The notes: generated by a model not told the origin, from the letters alone. A stretch of DNA of 18,701 bases from Chloroflexota bacterium (GCA_003242205.1 QGUR01000051.1:1-18701); one strand, 5' to 3'. Numbered from the stretch's first letter, positions 7,271-15,115 are shown. A program made the numbers and translations.

Positions 7271-8791
7271 ATGACGTTTTCTCCAGTGATGCCACAAGTC
7301 CGGACGGACATCAAACCGACACGTGACGACGTGCGGCGGCTGTTCGAACAGGGCGATCTCGTTCCGGTCTACCGCACGCTGCTGGCCGATCTCGAAACAC
7401 CGGTATCGGTCTACCTCAAACTCGCTCAAACTGGCATGGTATCGTTCCTGCTCGAAAGCGTCGAAGGCGGCGAGCAGGTCGGGCGCTACTCGTTTCTGGG
7501 CGTCAATCCCAAAGGCGTCATCACGGTTAAGGATGGCGTCGTCACGCGCACGCTGCACGGCGAAACGACCACCCGGCCGCTGGCAGAGGGCGAAGACCCG
7601 CTCGACCCGATCAAGCGGGAGTTCCAGCGCGTTAAGCCGGTACGGCTGAGCGGTTTGCCTCGTTTCGTCGGCGGGGCGGTTGGTTTCATCAGCTACGACT
7701 TCGTGCGCTATGTCGAGCGCCTTCCCGAAACGGCGCGCAAGGTGCTGGAAGTGCCGGAAACCGCCTTCATGCTGGTCGATACGCTGGTCATCTTCGACCA
7801 CGCCAAGCACCAGTTACTTGTGCTTGCCAACGCGCATAATACCGGCGATCCTGATGCCGCTTATGATGACGCGCTGGAACGCATCGAGCGTATTGTCTCG
7901 GCGCTGAACCAGCCGCTGCCCGACTTGCCGAAGGTCGTGGCTTCTGCCAGTAGCGACCTGCAATCCAACATGACGCGCGAGCAGTTCATGGAAAATGTCG
8001 TGCGTGCCAAGGAGTACATCAAGGCGGGCGATGCTTTCCAGATTGTGCCGTCGCAGCGATTCGCCGGCCAGACGAACGCGCCGGCGCTGTCGATTTACCG
8101 CGCGCTGCGGGCGCTCAACCCTTCGCCCTACATGTTCTTTCTCAAATTCAGTCAGGACGAGACGCTGATGGGCGCTTCGCCGGAAACGCTGGTGCGGCTG
8201 GAAGACGGCGTCGCCATGATGCGGCCCATTGCCGGAACGCGACCACGCGGCGAGACCGACGAAGAAGACCAGCGTCTGGCTGATGAATTGCTTGCCGACC
8301 CGAAGGAGCGCGCCGAACACGTCATGCTGGTCGATCTGGCGCGCAATGATCTGGGCCGGGTGTGCGATTACGGCACGGTCAAGGTCTCGAACATGATGTA
8401 TATCGAGCGCTATTCCCATGTCATGCATATCGTGAGCCAGGTCGAGGGGCGGTTGCGTTCCGGCATGGACGCCTTCGATCTGGTGCGCGCCTGTTTCCCG
8501 GCGGGTACGCTGACCGGCGCGCCGAAGGTTCGCGCCATGGAGATTATTGAAGAACTGGAAGGTGAGCGCCGGGGGACGTATGGCGGCGCGGTTGGTTATT
8601 TCAGCTTTGACGGTTCGATGGATACCTGCATCACCATTCGTTCGGTGCTAATGCAGGGCAACACCGTTTATTTGCAGGCGGGCGCGGGCATCGTCGCCGA
8701 CAGCGACCCGGCCACAGAATATCAGGAGTCTGTCAACAAGGCCCGCGCGGTTGCGGTCGCCATTCAACGCGCCGAGCAGGGATTGGTCTAA
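7271..8791 (+). CDS. trpE: Anthranilate synthase component I
   Basis: The product is 506 aa. TrpE uses chorismate and ammonia supplied by TrpG to make anthranilate, the first committed step of tryptophan synthesis. The N-terminal regulatory motif LLES (60-63), ten residues, then S74 is intact, which in the family marks tryptophan feedback inhibition. The chorismate-binding domain has PSQRF (260-264), AGTRPRG (321-327), H350 in RAEHVMLVDLARND, and PAGTLTGAPK (410-419). The start ATG at 7271 is preceded by GGGAG (7258-7262) 8 nt upstream; longer in-frame readings would run back into the riboswitch and are rejected. It is the first gene of the operon, 29 bp after the leader terminator. Control is therefore expected at two levels, tRNA charging and end-product inhibition. 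Confidence 0.98.
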   Translation: MTFSPVMPQVRTDIKPTRDDVRRLFEQGDLVPVYRTLLADLETPVSVYLKLAQTGMVSFLLESVEGGEQVGRYSFLGVNPKGVITVKDGVVTRTLHGETTTRPLAEGEDPLDPIKREFQRVKPVRLSGLPRFVGGAVGFISYDFVRYVERLPETARKVLEVPETAFMLVDTLVIFDHAKHQLLVLANAHNTGDPDAAYDDALERIERIVSALNQPLPDLPKVVASASSDLQSNMTREQFMENVVRAKEYIKAGDAFQIVPSQRFAGQTNAPALSIYRALRALNPSPYMFFLKFSQDETLMGASPETLVRLEDGVAMMRPIAGTRPRGETDEEDQRLADELLADPKERAEHVMLVDLARNDLGRVCDYGTVKVSNMMYIERYSHVMHIVSQVEGRLRSGMDAFDLVRACFPAGTLTGAPKVRAMEIIEELEGERRGTYGGAVGYFSFDGSMDTCITIRSVLMQGNTVYLQAGAGIVADSDPATEYQESVNKARAVAVAIQRAEQGLV

Positions 8792-8801
8792 GGGAGGTGC
8801 C

Positions 8802-9449
8802 ATGCCAGTTAACCGGGTGGTGTTGATCAGGCCGGGTGAAACGGATTGGAACCGGCAGGGACGGTGGCAGGGCTGGGTTGCCACGCCGTTGAACGAGCAC
8901 GGCAGGCGGCAGGCGCGGAAGCTGGCGCGCTTCGTCCGCAATATCGGCATGACCGCGCTCTATTCCAGCGATCTGCGGCGGGCGGTTGAAACGGCGGAAA
9001 TCATCACCGAACACCTGCCGTTTGAGCCGATTTACGATCCCCGCCTGCGCGAGCGCAAAATCGGCGAGTGGCAGGGGCTGACGCTGGATGAAATGGCAGC
9101 GTGGTATCCCGAGGCATACGACCGGTGCATTAACGATCCGGAGAATTTCCCGGTTCCCGGCGGCGAGTCGCGCAATGATGTGCGTAAGCGCATCGTGCCA
9201 TGTTTCGAGGAAATCGTGGCGCAGGCTGATGGCGAGGCGGTTGGCATTCTCTCGCATACGACTGCCATGAAAGTGTTGCTGCTGTACCTGCTGCCGGAAT
9301 GTGATGAGCGCGAAATCACATTCACCAATACATCGGTCACGACGCTGGCGCGCGATGGCGAGCGCTGGCGGCTTGTGGCGGTGAACGACGTCATGCATCT
9401 CGAAGGACTGGAAACGAAGTCCGTTGGCGAACTGGAGTACGGGCCATGA
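8802..9449 (+). CDS. Histidine phosphatase (phosphoglycerate mutase)-fold protein lacking the catalytic RHG histidine
   Basis: The product is 215 aa with the branch-1 histidine phosphatase layout: LIRPGETDWN (8-17), SSDLRRAVETA (55-65), RERKIGEWQG (83-92) and GILSHTTAMK (148-157). In active enzymes the first motif is LIRHGET, where His is phosphorylated. Here residue 11 is Pro (codon CCG at 8832-8834), two base changes from a His codon. R10, R60, E84 and the second histidine H152 remain, so the substrate pocket looks conserved while the nucleophile is gone. It may be a pseudo-enzyme, a binding or regulatory protein, or use another mechanism. GGGAGGTG lies 4 nt before the ATG, 10 bp after the trpE stop, and the gene overlaps trpG by 4 bp (ATGA), so it is firmly part of the trp operon. 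Fold assignment is secure; function is unknown. Confidence 0.88.
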   Translation: MPVNRVVLIRPGETDWNRQGRWQGWVATPLNEHGRRQARKLARFVRNIGMTALYSSDLRRAVETAEIITEHLPFEPIYDPRLRERKIGEWQGLTLDEMAAWYPEAYDRCINDPENFPVPGGESRNDVRKRIVPCFEEIVAQADGEAVGILSHTTAMKVLLLYLLPECDEREITFTNTSVTTLARDGERWRLVAVNDVMHLEGLETKSVGELEYGP

Positions 9450-10030
9450 TTCTGGTGATCGATAACTACGACAGCTTTACCTACAACCTTGTCCAGCAAT
9501 TGGGCGAGATGGGCGCGGAGATTGAGGTCGTGCGTAACGATCAGACGACGCTCGACGAGATACGGGCGCTCGCGCCGTCGCACATTCTGATCTCGCCGGG
9601 GCCGGGCACACCGGAAGATGGCGGCGTGTCGCTCGACGTGATCGCGCAGTTCGGGCCGACGACGCCGATCCTTGGCGTGTGTTTGGGGCATCAGTGTATC
9701 GGGCAGGCGTATGGCGGCGTCGTGCTGCGGGCCGCACGGCAGATGCACGGCAAGACCAGCATGATCTATCACAAGGGCGACAGCCTGTTTCGGGGCCTGC
9801 CAAATCCGTTTGAGGCAACGCGCTACCACAGCCTGATTGTTGAAGAAGCCAGCCTGCCGCCGAGCCTCATCGTGACTGCCTTCACCGATCAGGGCGAGAT
9901 TATGGGCCTGCGCCACCGCGAGTATCCGGTCTTTGGCGTGCAGTTTCATCCTGAAAGCATTTTGACCACTTACGGCCCGCGCATCCTCAAAAACTTCCTT
10001 GAGGTTCGCGCGCCTGTGCCGGTGAATTAA
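9446..10030 (+). CDS. trpG: Anthranilate synthase glutamine amidotransferase component
   Basis: The product is 194 aa, the usual length of a free-standing class I amidotransferase subunit. It hydrolyses glutamine and passes ammonia to TrpE. Seen are IDNYDSFTYNL (5-15), the oxyanion-loop region ISPGPGTPED (49-58), the nucleophile C79 in GVCLGHQ, and the H168/E170 pair in FGVQFHPES. Paralogues (PabA) look alike and some bacteria share one subunit for folate and tryptophan; the operon position makes TrpG the main role. Its ATG overlaps the stop of the phosphatase-fold gene (ATGA at 9446-9449), and trpD follows 12 bp downstream. Confidence 0.97.
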   Translation: MILVIDNYDSFTYNLVQQLGEMGAEIEVVRNDQTTLDEIRALAPSHILISPGPGTPEDGGVSLDVIAQFGPTTPILGVCLGHQCIGQAYGGVVLRAARQMHGKTSMIYHKGDSLFRGLPNPFEATRYHSLIVEEASLPPSLIVTAFTDQGEIMGLRHREYPVFGVQFHPESILTTYGPRILKNFLEVRAPVPVN

Positions 10031-10042
10031 GCGAGTTTGAGT

Positions 10043-11101
10043 ATGACGGCGGAACCAGCGATGGACATTCAACGCGCAATCGACATCCTGAGCCGCTTCG
10101 GGCATTTGCAGGTTGACGAAGCCGAAGCGGTCATGAACCAGATCATGAGCGGTGGCGCGACCGACGCGCAGATCGCTGCCTATCTTATGGGCCTGCGCAT
10201 GAAGGGCGAAACGCAGGATGAGATCACCGGCAGCGCCCGCGCCATGCGTAACATGGCGCAGCGCGTGCCGGCGTCCAACGGGGCCGACCTGCTCGACACT
10301 TGTGGTACGGGCGGCGATAAATCCGGCACGTTCAATATCAGCACGACGGTCGCCTTTGTCGCGGCGGCGGCGGGCGCAAGGGTCGCCAAGCACGGCAATC
10401 GCGCCGCCAGCAGCAAATGCGGCAGCGCCGATGTGCTCGGCGAGCTTGGCGTCAACCTCGATCTGACGCCGGAGCAGGTCGCCCGGTGTGTTGATGAGGT
10501 GGGCATCGGTTTCCTGTTTGCGCCGAAGCTGCATCCGGCGATGAAGTATGCCATCGGGCCGCGGCGCGAGATTGCCACGCGGACCATCTTCAATATTCTC
10601 GGCCCGCTAACCAATCCGGCGGGCGCACAGCGCCAGTTGATGGGCGTCTTTGCCGCCGATCTCACCGACATGCTGGCGCATGTTCTGGGCGAACTGGGGT
10701 CGAAGTCGGCGCTGGTCGTCAGTGGCTACGGCGGGCTGGACGAACTGACGACGACCGGGCCGAACCGCGTCAGCCACTATCGCGATGGCAAGGTGACGAC
10801 CTACGAGCTTGATCCGCGCGAATATGGCTTCCGGGGCGCGCACATTTCCGAGTTGCTTGGTGGCGACCCGGCAACCAATGCCCGAATTTTGCGCGGCGTG
10901 CTGTCGGGCGAAATCCGGAACGGCAAGCGCGATGTCGTACTGCTGAACGCCGGTGCGGCGCTGGTTGCCGCCGGCATCGCGGATGACCTGAGCGATGGTA
11001 TCGCTCGTGCGGCGGAGGCGATTGACAGTGGCGCGGCGCTTGCCAAGCTGGATGCACTGGTGGCGTTTAGCCAGCAGTTGGCGGCGGAAACGGTGCAGTG
11101 A
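10043..11101 (+). CDS. trpD: Anthranilate phosphoribosyltransferase
   Basis: The product is 352 aa. It transfers phosphoribose from PRPP to anthranilate. The PRPP loop CGTGGDKSGTFN is at 87-98 (GTGGD 88-92), KHGNR at 116-120 and SSKCGSADVL at 123-132. The anthranilate-site region GPRREIATRTIFN is at 172-184, and the metal pair D233/E234 is in GGLDELTT. The start is uncertain: ATG 10043 is chosen, but TTG 10037 (two codons earlier) and ATG 10061 are also in frame and none has a strong ribosome site, as expected if translation is coupled to trpG 12 bp upstream. It overlaps trpC by one base (TGATG). Confidence 0.96.
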   Translation: MTAEPAMDIQRAIDILSRFGHLQVDEAEAVMNQIMSGGATDAQIAAYLMGLRMKGETQDEITGSARAMRNMAQRVPASNGADLLDTCGTGGDKSGTFNISTTVAFVAAAAGARVAKHGNRAASSKCGSADVLGELGVNLDLTPEQVARCVDEVGIGFLFAPKLHPAMKYAIGPRREIATRTIFNILGPLTNPAGAQRQLMGVFAADLTDMLAHVLGELGSKSALVVSGYGGLDELTTTGPNRVSHYRDGKVTTYELDPREYGFRGAHISELLGGDPATNARILRGVLSGEIRNGKRDVVLLNAGAALVAAGIADDLSDGIARAAEAIDSGAALAKLDALVAFSQQLAAETVQ

Positions 11102-11922
11102 TGTCGTCCGCTTTCGTTCGTACCGGCACAGTGCTGGATCGTATTCTGGAGCGCAAGGCTGAGGACGTCGCCGCGCGCAAGCTGGAACGGCCTTTAGCGG
11201 ATGTTCGCCGGGAGGCCGAAACGGCAGCGCCGCCGCGGGATTTCGCCGGCGCGTTGCGGCGAGATACCGTGGCGCTGATTGCCGAAGTCAAACGCGCGTC
11301 GCCCAGCAAGGGGGTGCTGATCGACCCGTTCGATCCTGTTGAACTGGCAACCACGTATGCCGGTCACGGCGCGGCGGCGATTTCGGTGCTGACCGATGAG
11401 CCGTTTTTTCAGGGGCATCTGGATCATTTACGGGCTGTGCGCGGGGCGGTGGGGATACCGCTGCTGCGTAAGGATTTTACGCTCGATCCGTATCAGGTTT
11501 ACGAAGGGCGTGCGGCGGGGGCTGACGCCATGCTGCTCATCGTCGCTGCACTGGAAGATTGGCAGATGGCTGAACTGCACGCTCTGGTAACGGCGCTTGG
11601 CATGGCGGCACTGGTGGAAGTTCATAACGAGGCCGAAGTGGAGCGGGCGCTGAAACTGGGCGCGACGCTCATCGGCGTCAACAATCGCGACCTGAAAACA
11701 TTTCAGGAAGACATCAGCACGACCGAGCGACTGGCGCGCTTGCTGCCGGATGGCGTGACGTTGGTGGCCGAAAGCGCGATTCGCAGCGCCGAAGATGTGC
11801 GCCGTATGGGCGCAGCGGGTGCGCGGGCGGTGCTGGTTGGCGAGGGCTTGGTGAAAGCGGGTAACATTGCGGGCCAGGTACAACTATTCAGCAGCCAGCC
11901 GCGCGAGGGAGTGCATGGTTAA
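11101..11922 (+). CDS. trpC: Indole-3-glycerol phosphate synthase
   Basis: The product is 273 aa, a single-domain TIM-barrel enzyme (not fused to TrpF) that closes the indole ring of CdRP. Catalytic residues of the family are visible: E62 and K64 in AEVKRASPSKG, K124 in LRKDF, E173 in LVEVHN, N194/N195 in GVNNRDL, and E224-S225 in the phosphate-binding loop. That loop reads AESAI where most members have SESGI, a mild Gly-to-Ala change. The ATG shares its A with the trpD stop. The last 8 bp overlap the trpF start. Confidence 0.96.
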   Translation: MSSAFVRTGTVLDRILERKAEDVAARKLERPLADVRREAETAAPPRDFAGALRRDTVALIAEVKRASPSKGVLIDPFDPVELATTYAGHGAAAISVLTDEPFFQGHLDHLRAVRGAVGIPLLRKDFTLDPYQVYEGRAAGADAMLLIVAALEDWQMAELHALVTALGMAALVEVHNEAEVERALKLGATLIGVNNRDLKTFQEDISTTERLARLLPDGVTLVAESAIRSAEDVRRMGAAGARAVLVGEGLVKAGNIAGQVQLFSSQPREGVHG

Positions 11923-12592
11923 GGTCAAAATTTGTGGCGTGACCACGCTGGAAGATGCCGTGGTCGCTGCCGAGGCGGGGGCCGACATGATCGGCCTGAA
12001 TTTTTACAAACATAGCCCACGTTATATCGAGCCTGAAGTGGCGCGCGATCTGGCAGCGGCGCTACGGCAGCGGTTCCGGGCGGCATGCCCGCTGCTCGTC
12101 GGCGTGTTTGTCAACGATGTGGTCGGCCGTGTGTCGCTCACGATGGAGACGGTCGGATTGAATGCGGCGCAGTTGAGCGGTGATGAATCGGGCGAAATGC
12201 TGAAAGAGATGCGCGGCATCGCCTTCAAAGCCATCCGGCCGCGCAACCGTTCGGAGGCGCTGGAAGATGCCGCGTATTACGCCCGGCACGCGCCAACGGA
12301 TACGCGCCTGCCGACGCTGTTGGTGGATGCCAACAGTCCGGGGTTGTACGGCGGCACGGGCGAGCAGGCGAATGTCGACGTCGTGCTGGCGGTCAAGGGA
12401 GTTGTCCCGCGACTTATGCTGGCGGGCGGGCTGACGCCGGAGAATGTCGGCGCGCGCGTCGCGCAGATTGCGCCGTGGGGCGTCGATGTCGCCAGCGGCG
12501 TGGAATATGACGGCCAGCCCGGACGCAAAGACCCGGATAAGCTGCGGGCGTTCATCCGGGCGGCGCGTTCGCAAGAGGAACAGGATCGTTGA
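11915..12592 (+). CDS. trpF: Phosphoribosylanthranilate isomerase
   Basis: The product is 225 aa, a monofunctional TIM-barrel isomerase acting between TrpD and TrpC. The general base C7 is in VKICGVT and the general acid D138 in LLVDANSPG. Phosphate-binding GGTG is at 146-149, followed by LAGGLTPENV (169-178) and DVASGVE (191-197). The usual QLHG(D/E) motif reads QLSGDE at 86-91, so the conserved His is Ser; the two catalytic residues are kept. The ATG at 11915 has GGGAG (11907-11911) just upstream and overlaps the trpC end by 8 bp. The next gene, trpB, starts only after a gap holding a strong hairpin. Confidence 0.95.
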   Translation: MVKVKICGVTTLEDAVVAAEAGADMIGLNFYKHSPRYIEPEVARDLAAALRQRFRAACPLLVGVFVNDVVGRVSLTMETVGLNAAQLSGDESGEMLKEMRGIAFKAIRPRNRSEALEDAAYYARHAPTDTRLPTLLVDANSPGLYGGTGEQANVDVVLAVKGVVPRLMLAGGLTPENVGARVAQIAPWGVDVASGVEYDGQPGRKDPDKLRAFIRAARSQEEQDR

Positions 12593-12602
12593 ACCGCCGG
12601 GA

Positions 12603-12643
12603 CGTCAGGAGCGCCAAGTGAAATTCGGTTGGCGTTCCTGACG
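12603..12643 (+). other. 15-bp intercistronic hairpin between trpF and trpB
   Basis: CGTCAGGAGCGCCAA (12603-12617) and TTGGCGTTCCTGACG (12629-12643) are reverse complements except for one G-T wobble, with an 11-nt loop (GTGAAATTCGG). No T-tract follows, so it is not an ordinary intrinsic terminator. It occupies the only sizeable gap in the operon and ends 32 bp before the chosen trpB ATG. Possible roles are mRNA processing or stabilisation, partial attenuation, or control of trpB translation; none is shown. Confidence 0.8.
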
Positions 12644-12675
12644 CCGTGGCGGAACTAATCAGGGTAATGGGTGTC

Positions 12676-13890
12676 ATGTCGAAGATGCAGAACGGCTCGG
12701 CGATGCCCGACGAACGCGGGTATTTCGGCGAATTTGGCGGGCGTTTCGTCCCGGAAACGCTGATCCCTGCGCTCGACGAGCTGACCGCCGCTTATCATGA
12801 AGCGATGGCCGACCCGGCGTTCGTGGCGGAGTTCAACCAGCTTCAGGCAACTTATGTAGGCCGCCCTACGCCGGTGACGTATGCGCGGCGGTTGAGCGAA
12901 ACGCTGGGCGGGGCGCAGATTTACCTCAAGCGCGAAGATCTGGCGCACACGGGCGCCCACAAGATCAACAACGCGCTGGGGCAGGCGTTGCTGGCGAAAC
13001 GTATGGGCAAGCGGCGCATCGTCGCGGAAACGGGCGCGGGCCAGCACGGCGTCGCCAGCGCCACCGTATCGTCGCTGCTGGGGCTGGATTGCCATGTCTA
13101 TATGGGCAGCGTCGATATCGCCCGCCAGCAGCCCAACGTCTTTCGCATGAAACTGCTCGGCGCGGAAGTCATTCCGGTCGATAGTGGCAGCAGGACGCTC
13201 AAGGATGCGATTAACGAGGCCATCCGTGACTGGGTGACGAATGTTCGGACGACGTTCTACCTGCTGGGTTCGGCGCTAGGGCCGCATCCATACCCGATGA
13301 TAGTGCGCGATTTTCAGAGCGTCATTGGCATCGAAGCGCGAGAACAGATACAGGCGCTGGCGGGGCGCTTGCCGGATGTATGTATTGCCTGTGTCGGCGG
13401 CGGCAGCAATGCCATCGGCCTATTCCACGCCTTTCGAGATGACGAAGATATCGAACTGATCGGCGTCGAGGCGGGCGGGCTGGGCATTTCGAGCGGCCAG
13501 CACGCGGCGCGCTTTGCCGATCCAGACATCGGGCGGCCCGGCGTGCTGCACGGCACGCGCTCGTTTGTGCTGCAGGATGCCGATGGCCAGATTTTGAACA
13601 CGCACAGTGTTTCGGCGGGCCTCGATTACCCGTCGGTTGGGCCGGAACACGCCTTCCTGCGCCAGAGCGAAAGAGCGTTTTATACCTATGCAACCGACGA
13701 AGAGGCGCTGAACGCGCTGAAACTGCTGAGCCAGACCGAGGGCATTATCCCCGCGCTGGAAAGCGCGCACGCTGTGGCTGAGGCGATCAAGCGCGCGCCG
13801 GCGATGAGCAAGGATTCGATCATTCTGGTCAACCTATCCGGGCGCGGCGATAAGGACCTCGATACCGTCATGCGCGAGTTGCACCTGTGA
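12676..13890 (+). CDS. trpB: Tryptophan synthase beta chain
   Basis: The product is 404 aa from ATG 12676. It condenses indole with serine in a PLP-dependent reaction, as the partner of TrpA. The N-terminus GYFGEFGGRFVPETL (residues 15-29) and HTGAHKINNALGQ with the PLP lysine K96 are typical of the TrpB1 type that pairs with TrpA. ETGAGQHG with the catalytic Glu, the phosphate-binding GGGSNAIG and LSGRGDKD also fit TrpB1. The start is uncertain: GTG 12646 and ATGs at 12667, 12676, 12685 and 12703 are all in frame, and no ribosome site clearly decides. Conservation begins at about codon 11 of the chosen start, so the later ATGs remain possible. The stop overlaps the next gene by 4 bp. Confidence 0.97.
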   Translation: MSKMQNGSAMPDERGYFGEFGGRFVPETLIPALDELTAAYHEAMADPAFVAEFNQLQATYVGRPTPVTYARRLSETLGGAQIYLKREDLAHTGAHKINNALGQALLAKRMGKRRIVAETGAGQHGVASATVSSLLGLDCHVYMGSVDIARQQPNVFRMKLLGAEVIPVDSGSRTLKDAINEAIRDWVTNVRTTFYLLGSALGPHPYPMIVRDFQSVIGIEAREQIQALAGRLPDVCIACVGGGSNAIGLFHAFRDDEDIELIGVEAGGLGISSGQHAARFADPDIGRPGVLHGTRSFVLQDADGQILNTHSVSAGLDYPSVGPEHAFLRQSERAFYTYATDEEALNALKLLSQTEGIIPALESAHAVAEAIKRAPAMSKDSIILVNLSGRGDKDLDTVMRELHL

Positions 13891-14327
13891 AACCGGTCGT
13901 TCGTATCCGCGAGGTCGTATCGGCGCTGCTCACGAACGAGCGCGGTGAGGTCCTGCTTCAGCTTCGCGACGATAAGCCGGATTTACCGTATGCAAACTAC
14001 TGGACGCCGTTCGGTGGTTCTGTAGAACCAGGCGAGGCCCCGGTGGCGGCGGTGGAGCGCGAACTGCTCGAAGAACTCGACGTCAGGGCGCGGCTGACGC
14101 TGTGGAACATCCACGCCTGCCCGGTGCGGTCGATACCGGGCAAGCTGATCTGCATGCATTACAGCTACTACGGCCTGCTCGAACAATCTGTCGAAACGCT
14201 GACGCTGCGCGAGGGGCAGGCAATGGCGTGGTTTACGCGTGACAGGCTGCGCGGCATGAAGCTGGCCTACGGGCAGGAAACGCTGCTCGACGCGTTCTTT
14301 GCGCGGCAGCTTGAGGGGATTCGATGA
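13887..14327 (+). CDS. NUDIX hydrolase
   Basis: The product is 146 aa starting at GTG 13887, which overlaps the trpB stop (GTGA). The Nudix box is complete for catalysis: G44, E50, then R58-E59-L-L-E62-E63 (G-x5-E-x7-RELLEE). The final Gly of the consensus is Asp65. Such enzymes cleave nucleoside diphosphates linked to another group; the substrate cannot be told from the sequence. It is translationally coupled on both sides (4-bp overlaps with trpB and the next gene), placing it inside the trp transcript between the two tryptophan synthase subunit genes. A housekeeping or metabolite-repair role is a guess from context. Confidence 0.9.
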   Translation: MKPVVRIREVVSALLTNERGEVLLQLRDDKPDLPYANYWTPFGGSVEPGEAPVAAVERELLEELDVRARLTLWNIHACPVRSIPGKLICMHYSYYGLLEQSVETLTLREGQAMAWFTRDRLRGMKLAYGQETLLDAFFARQLEGIR

Positions 14328-15115
14328 CCGTTGCTCTGGCGACAACATGGTATCCGCGCGGGGAGCTTGATCGTCTGTTGCGCCTGATCCCTCGTTTGCG
14401 CGAGTGGTACAGGCATCGCGTGATTGTGTTGCCGCCAGATCAGGACGTGAAGCTGCTGCAAGCGCTTGGGGACAGCGGCGCGTTCAACATCAGAGTCGCT
14501 GCTGACTGGGCGGATGGACGCTATCTGGCGCTGAGCGCAGCGGTAGAGACAGGCGCGGACTATATTCACTATGCCGATCTGGACCGCCTGATCCGCTGGG
14601 CCGAAACGCGTGAGGGCGAACTGATACGGACGCTGGAACGTCTGCAAACGGTCGACTGTCTGATGATCGGGCGTACGGCGCAGGCATTCGCTACGCACCC
14701 GCGGGCGCTTCGGGCGACGGAGACGGTCATCAACAGCATTTTTTCCCGATTGCTCGGACAGCCGCTCGACTTACCGTCTGGCTCGAAGGGGCTGAGCAGG
14801 CAGGCGGCGCGTTTTCTGATCGCGAATACGCGGCCGGGGCATGGGCTGGGCGGAGACGCCGAATGGCCGGTCCTGTTGTGCCGCGCGGGCTTCACCCTGA
14901 CGCGCTTCGACGTGGATGGGCTTGATTGGGAAACCGCCGACCGTTATCTCGACGGCCCGGCGGATGAACGTTTGCAGCGGGAGGCAGCCGGGGTTTACGA
15001 CGCCATAGCGGAGAACTGGGCGCACCGCGTGAGCGTAGCGCAGGGCATCATCGACGCAGGCATTGACGCATGGCTGCGCCCGCTGCAGGCAGTAAGCGAG
15101 GAAAAACCGGAATGA
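14324..15115 (+). CDS. Uncharacterised protein resembling a GT-A-fold glycosyltransferase
   Basis: The product is 263 aa, cytosolic (no signal or membrane segment). I do not recognise a named family with certainty. The N-terminal half resembles a nucleotide-sugar-binding Rossmann-like domain: MTVALATTWYP, then RVIVLPPDQD (32-41), AADWADGRYLAL (59-70) and YIHYADLDRLIRW (80-92). The last holds a DxD-like motif (D85-L-D87) after a hydrophobic strand, as in GT-A enzymes. Later it has LPSGSKGLSRQA (150-161) and GHGLGGDAEWPVL (172-184), which could be acceptor-side loops. The ATG overlaps the NUDIX stop (ATGA) and the gene overlaps trpA by 4 bp, so it is made from the trp transcript. Glycosyl transfer is inferred only from motif style; a non-catalytic member is possible. 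Confidence 0.7.
   Translation: MTVALATTWYPRGELDRLLRLIPRLREWYRHRVIVLPPDQDVKLLQALGDSGAFNIRVAADWADGRYLALSAAVETGADYIHYADLDRLIRWAETREGELIRTLERLQTVDCLMIGRTAQAFATHPRALRATETVINSIFSRLLGQPLDLPSGSKGLSRQAARFLIANTRPGHGLGGDAEWPVLLCRAGFTLTRFDVDGLDWETADRYLDGPADERLQREAAGVYDAIAENWAHRVSVAQGIIDAGIDAWLRPLQAVSEEKPE

Noticed and set aside
9032..10534. Long open frame (500 codons) on the minus strand opposite the phosphatase-fold gene, trpG and trpD
   Set aside because: It is composition-driven antisense to three confidently identified genes; the translation is His/Arg-rich with no recognisable domain.
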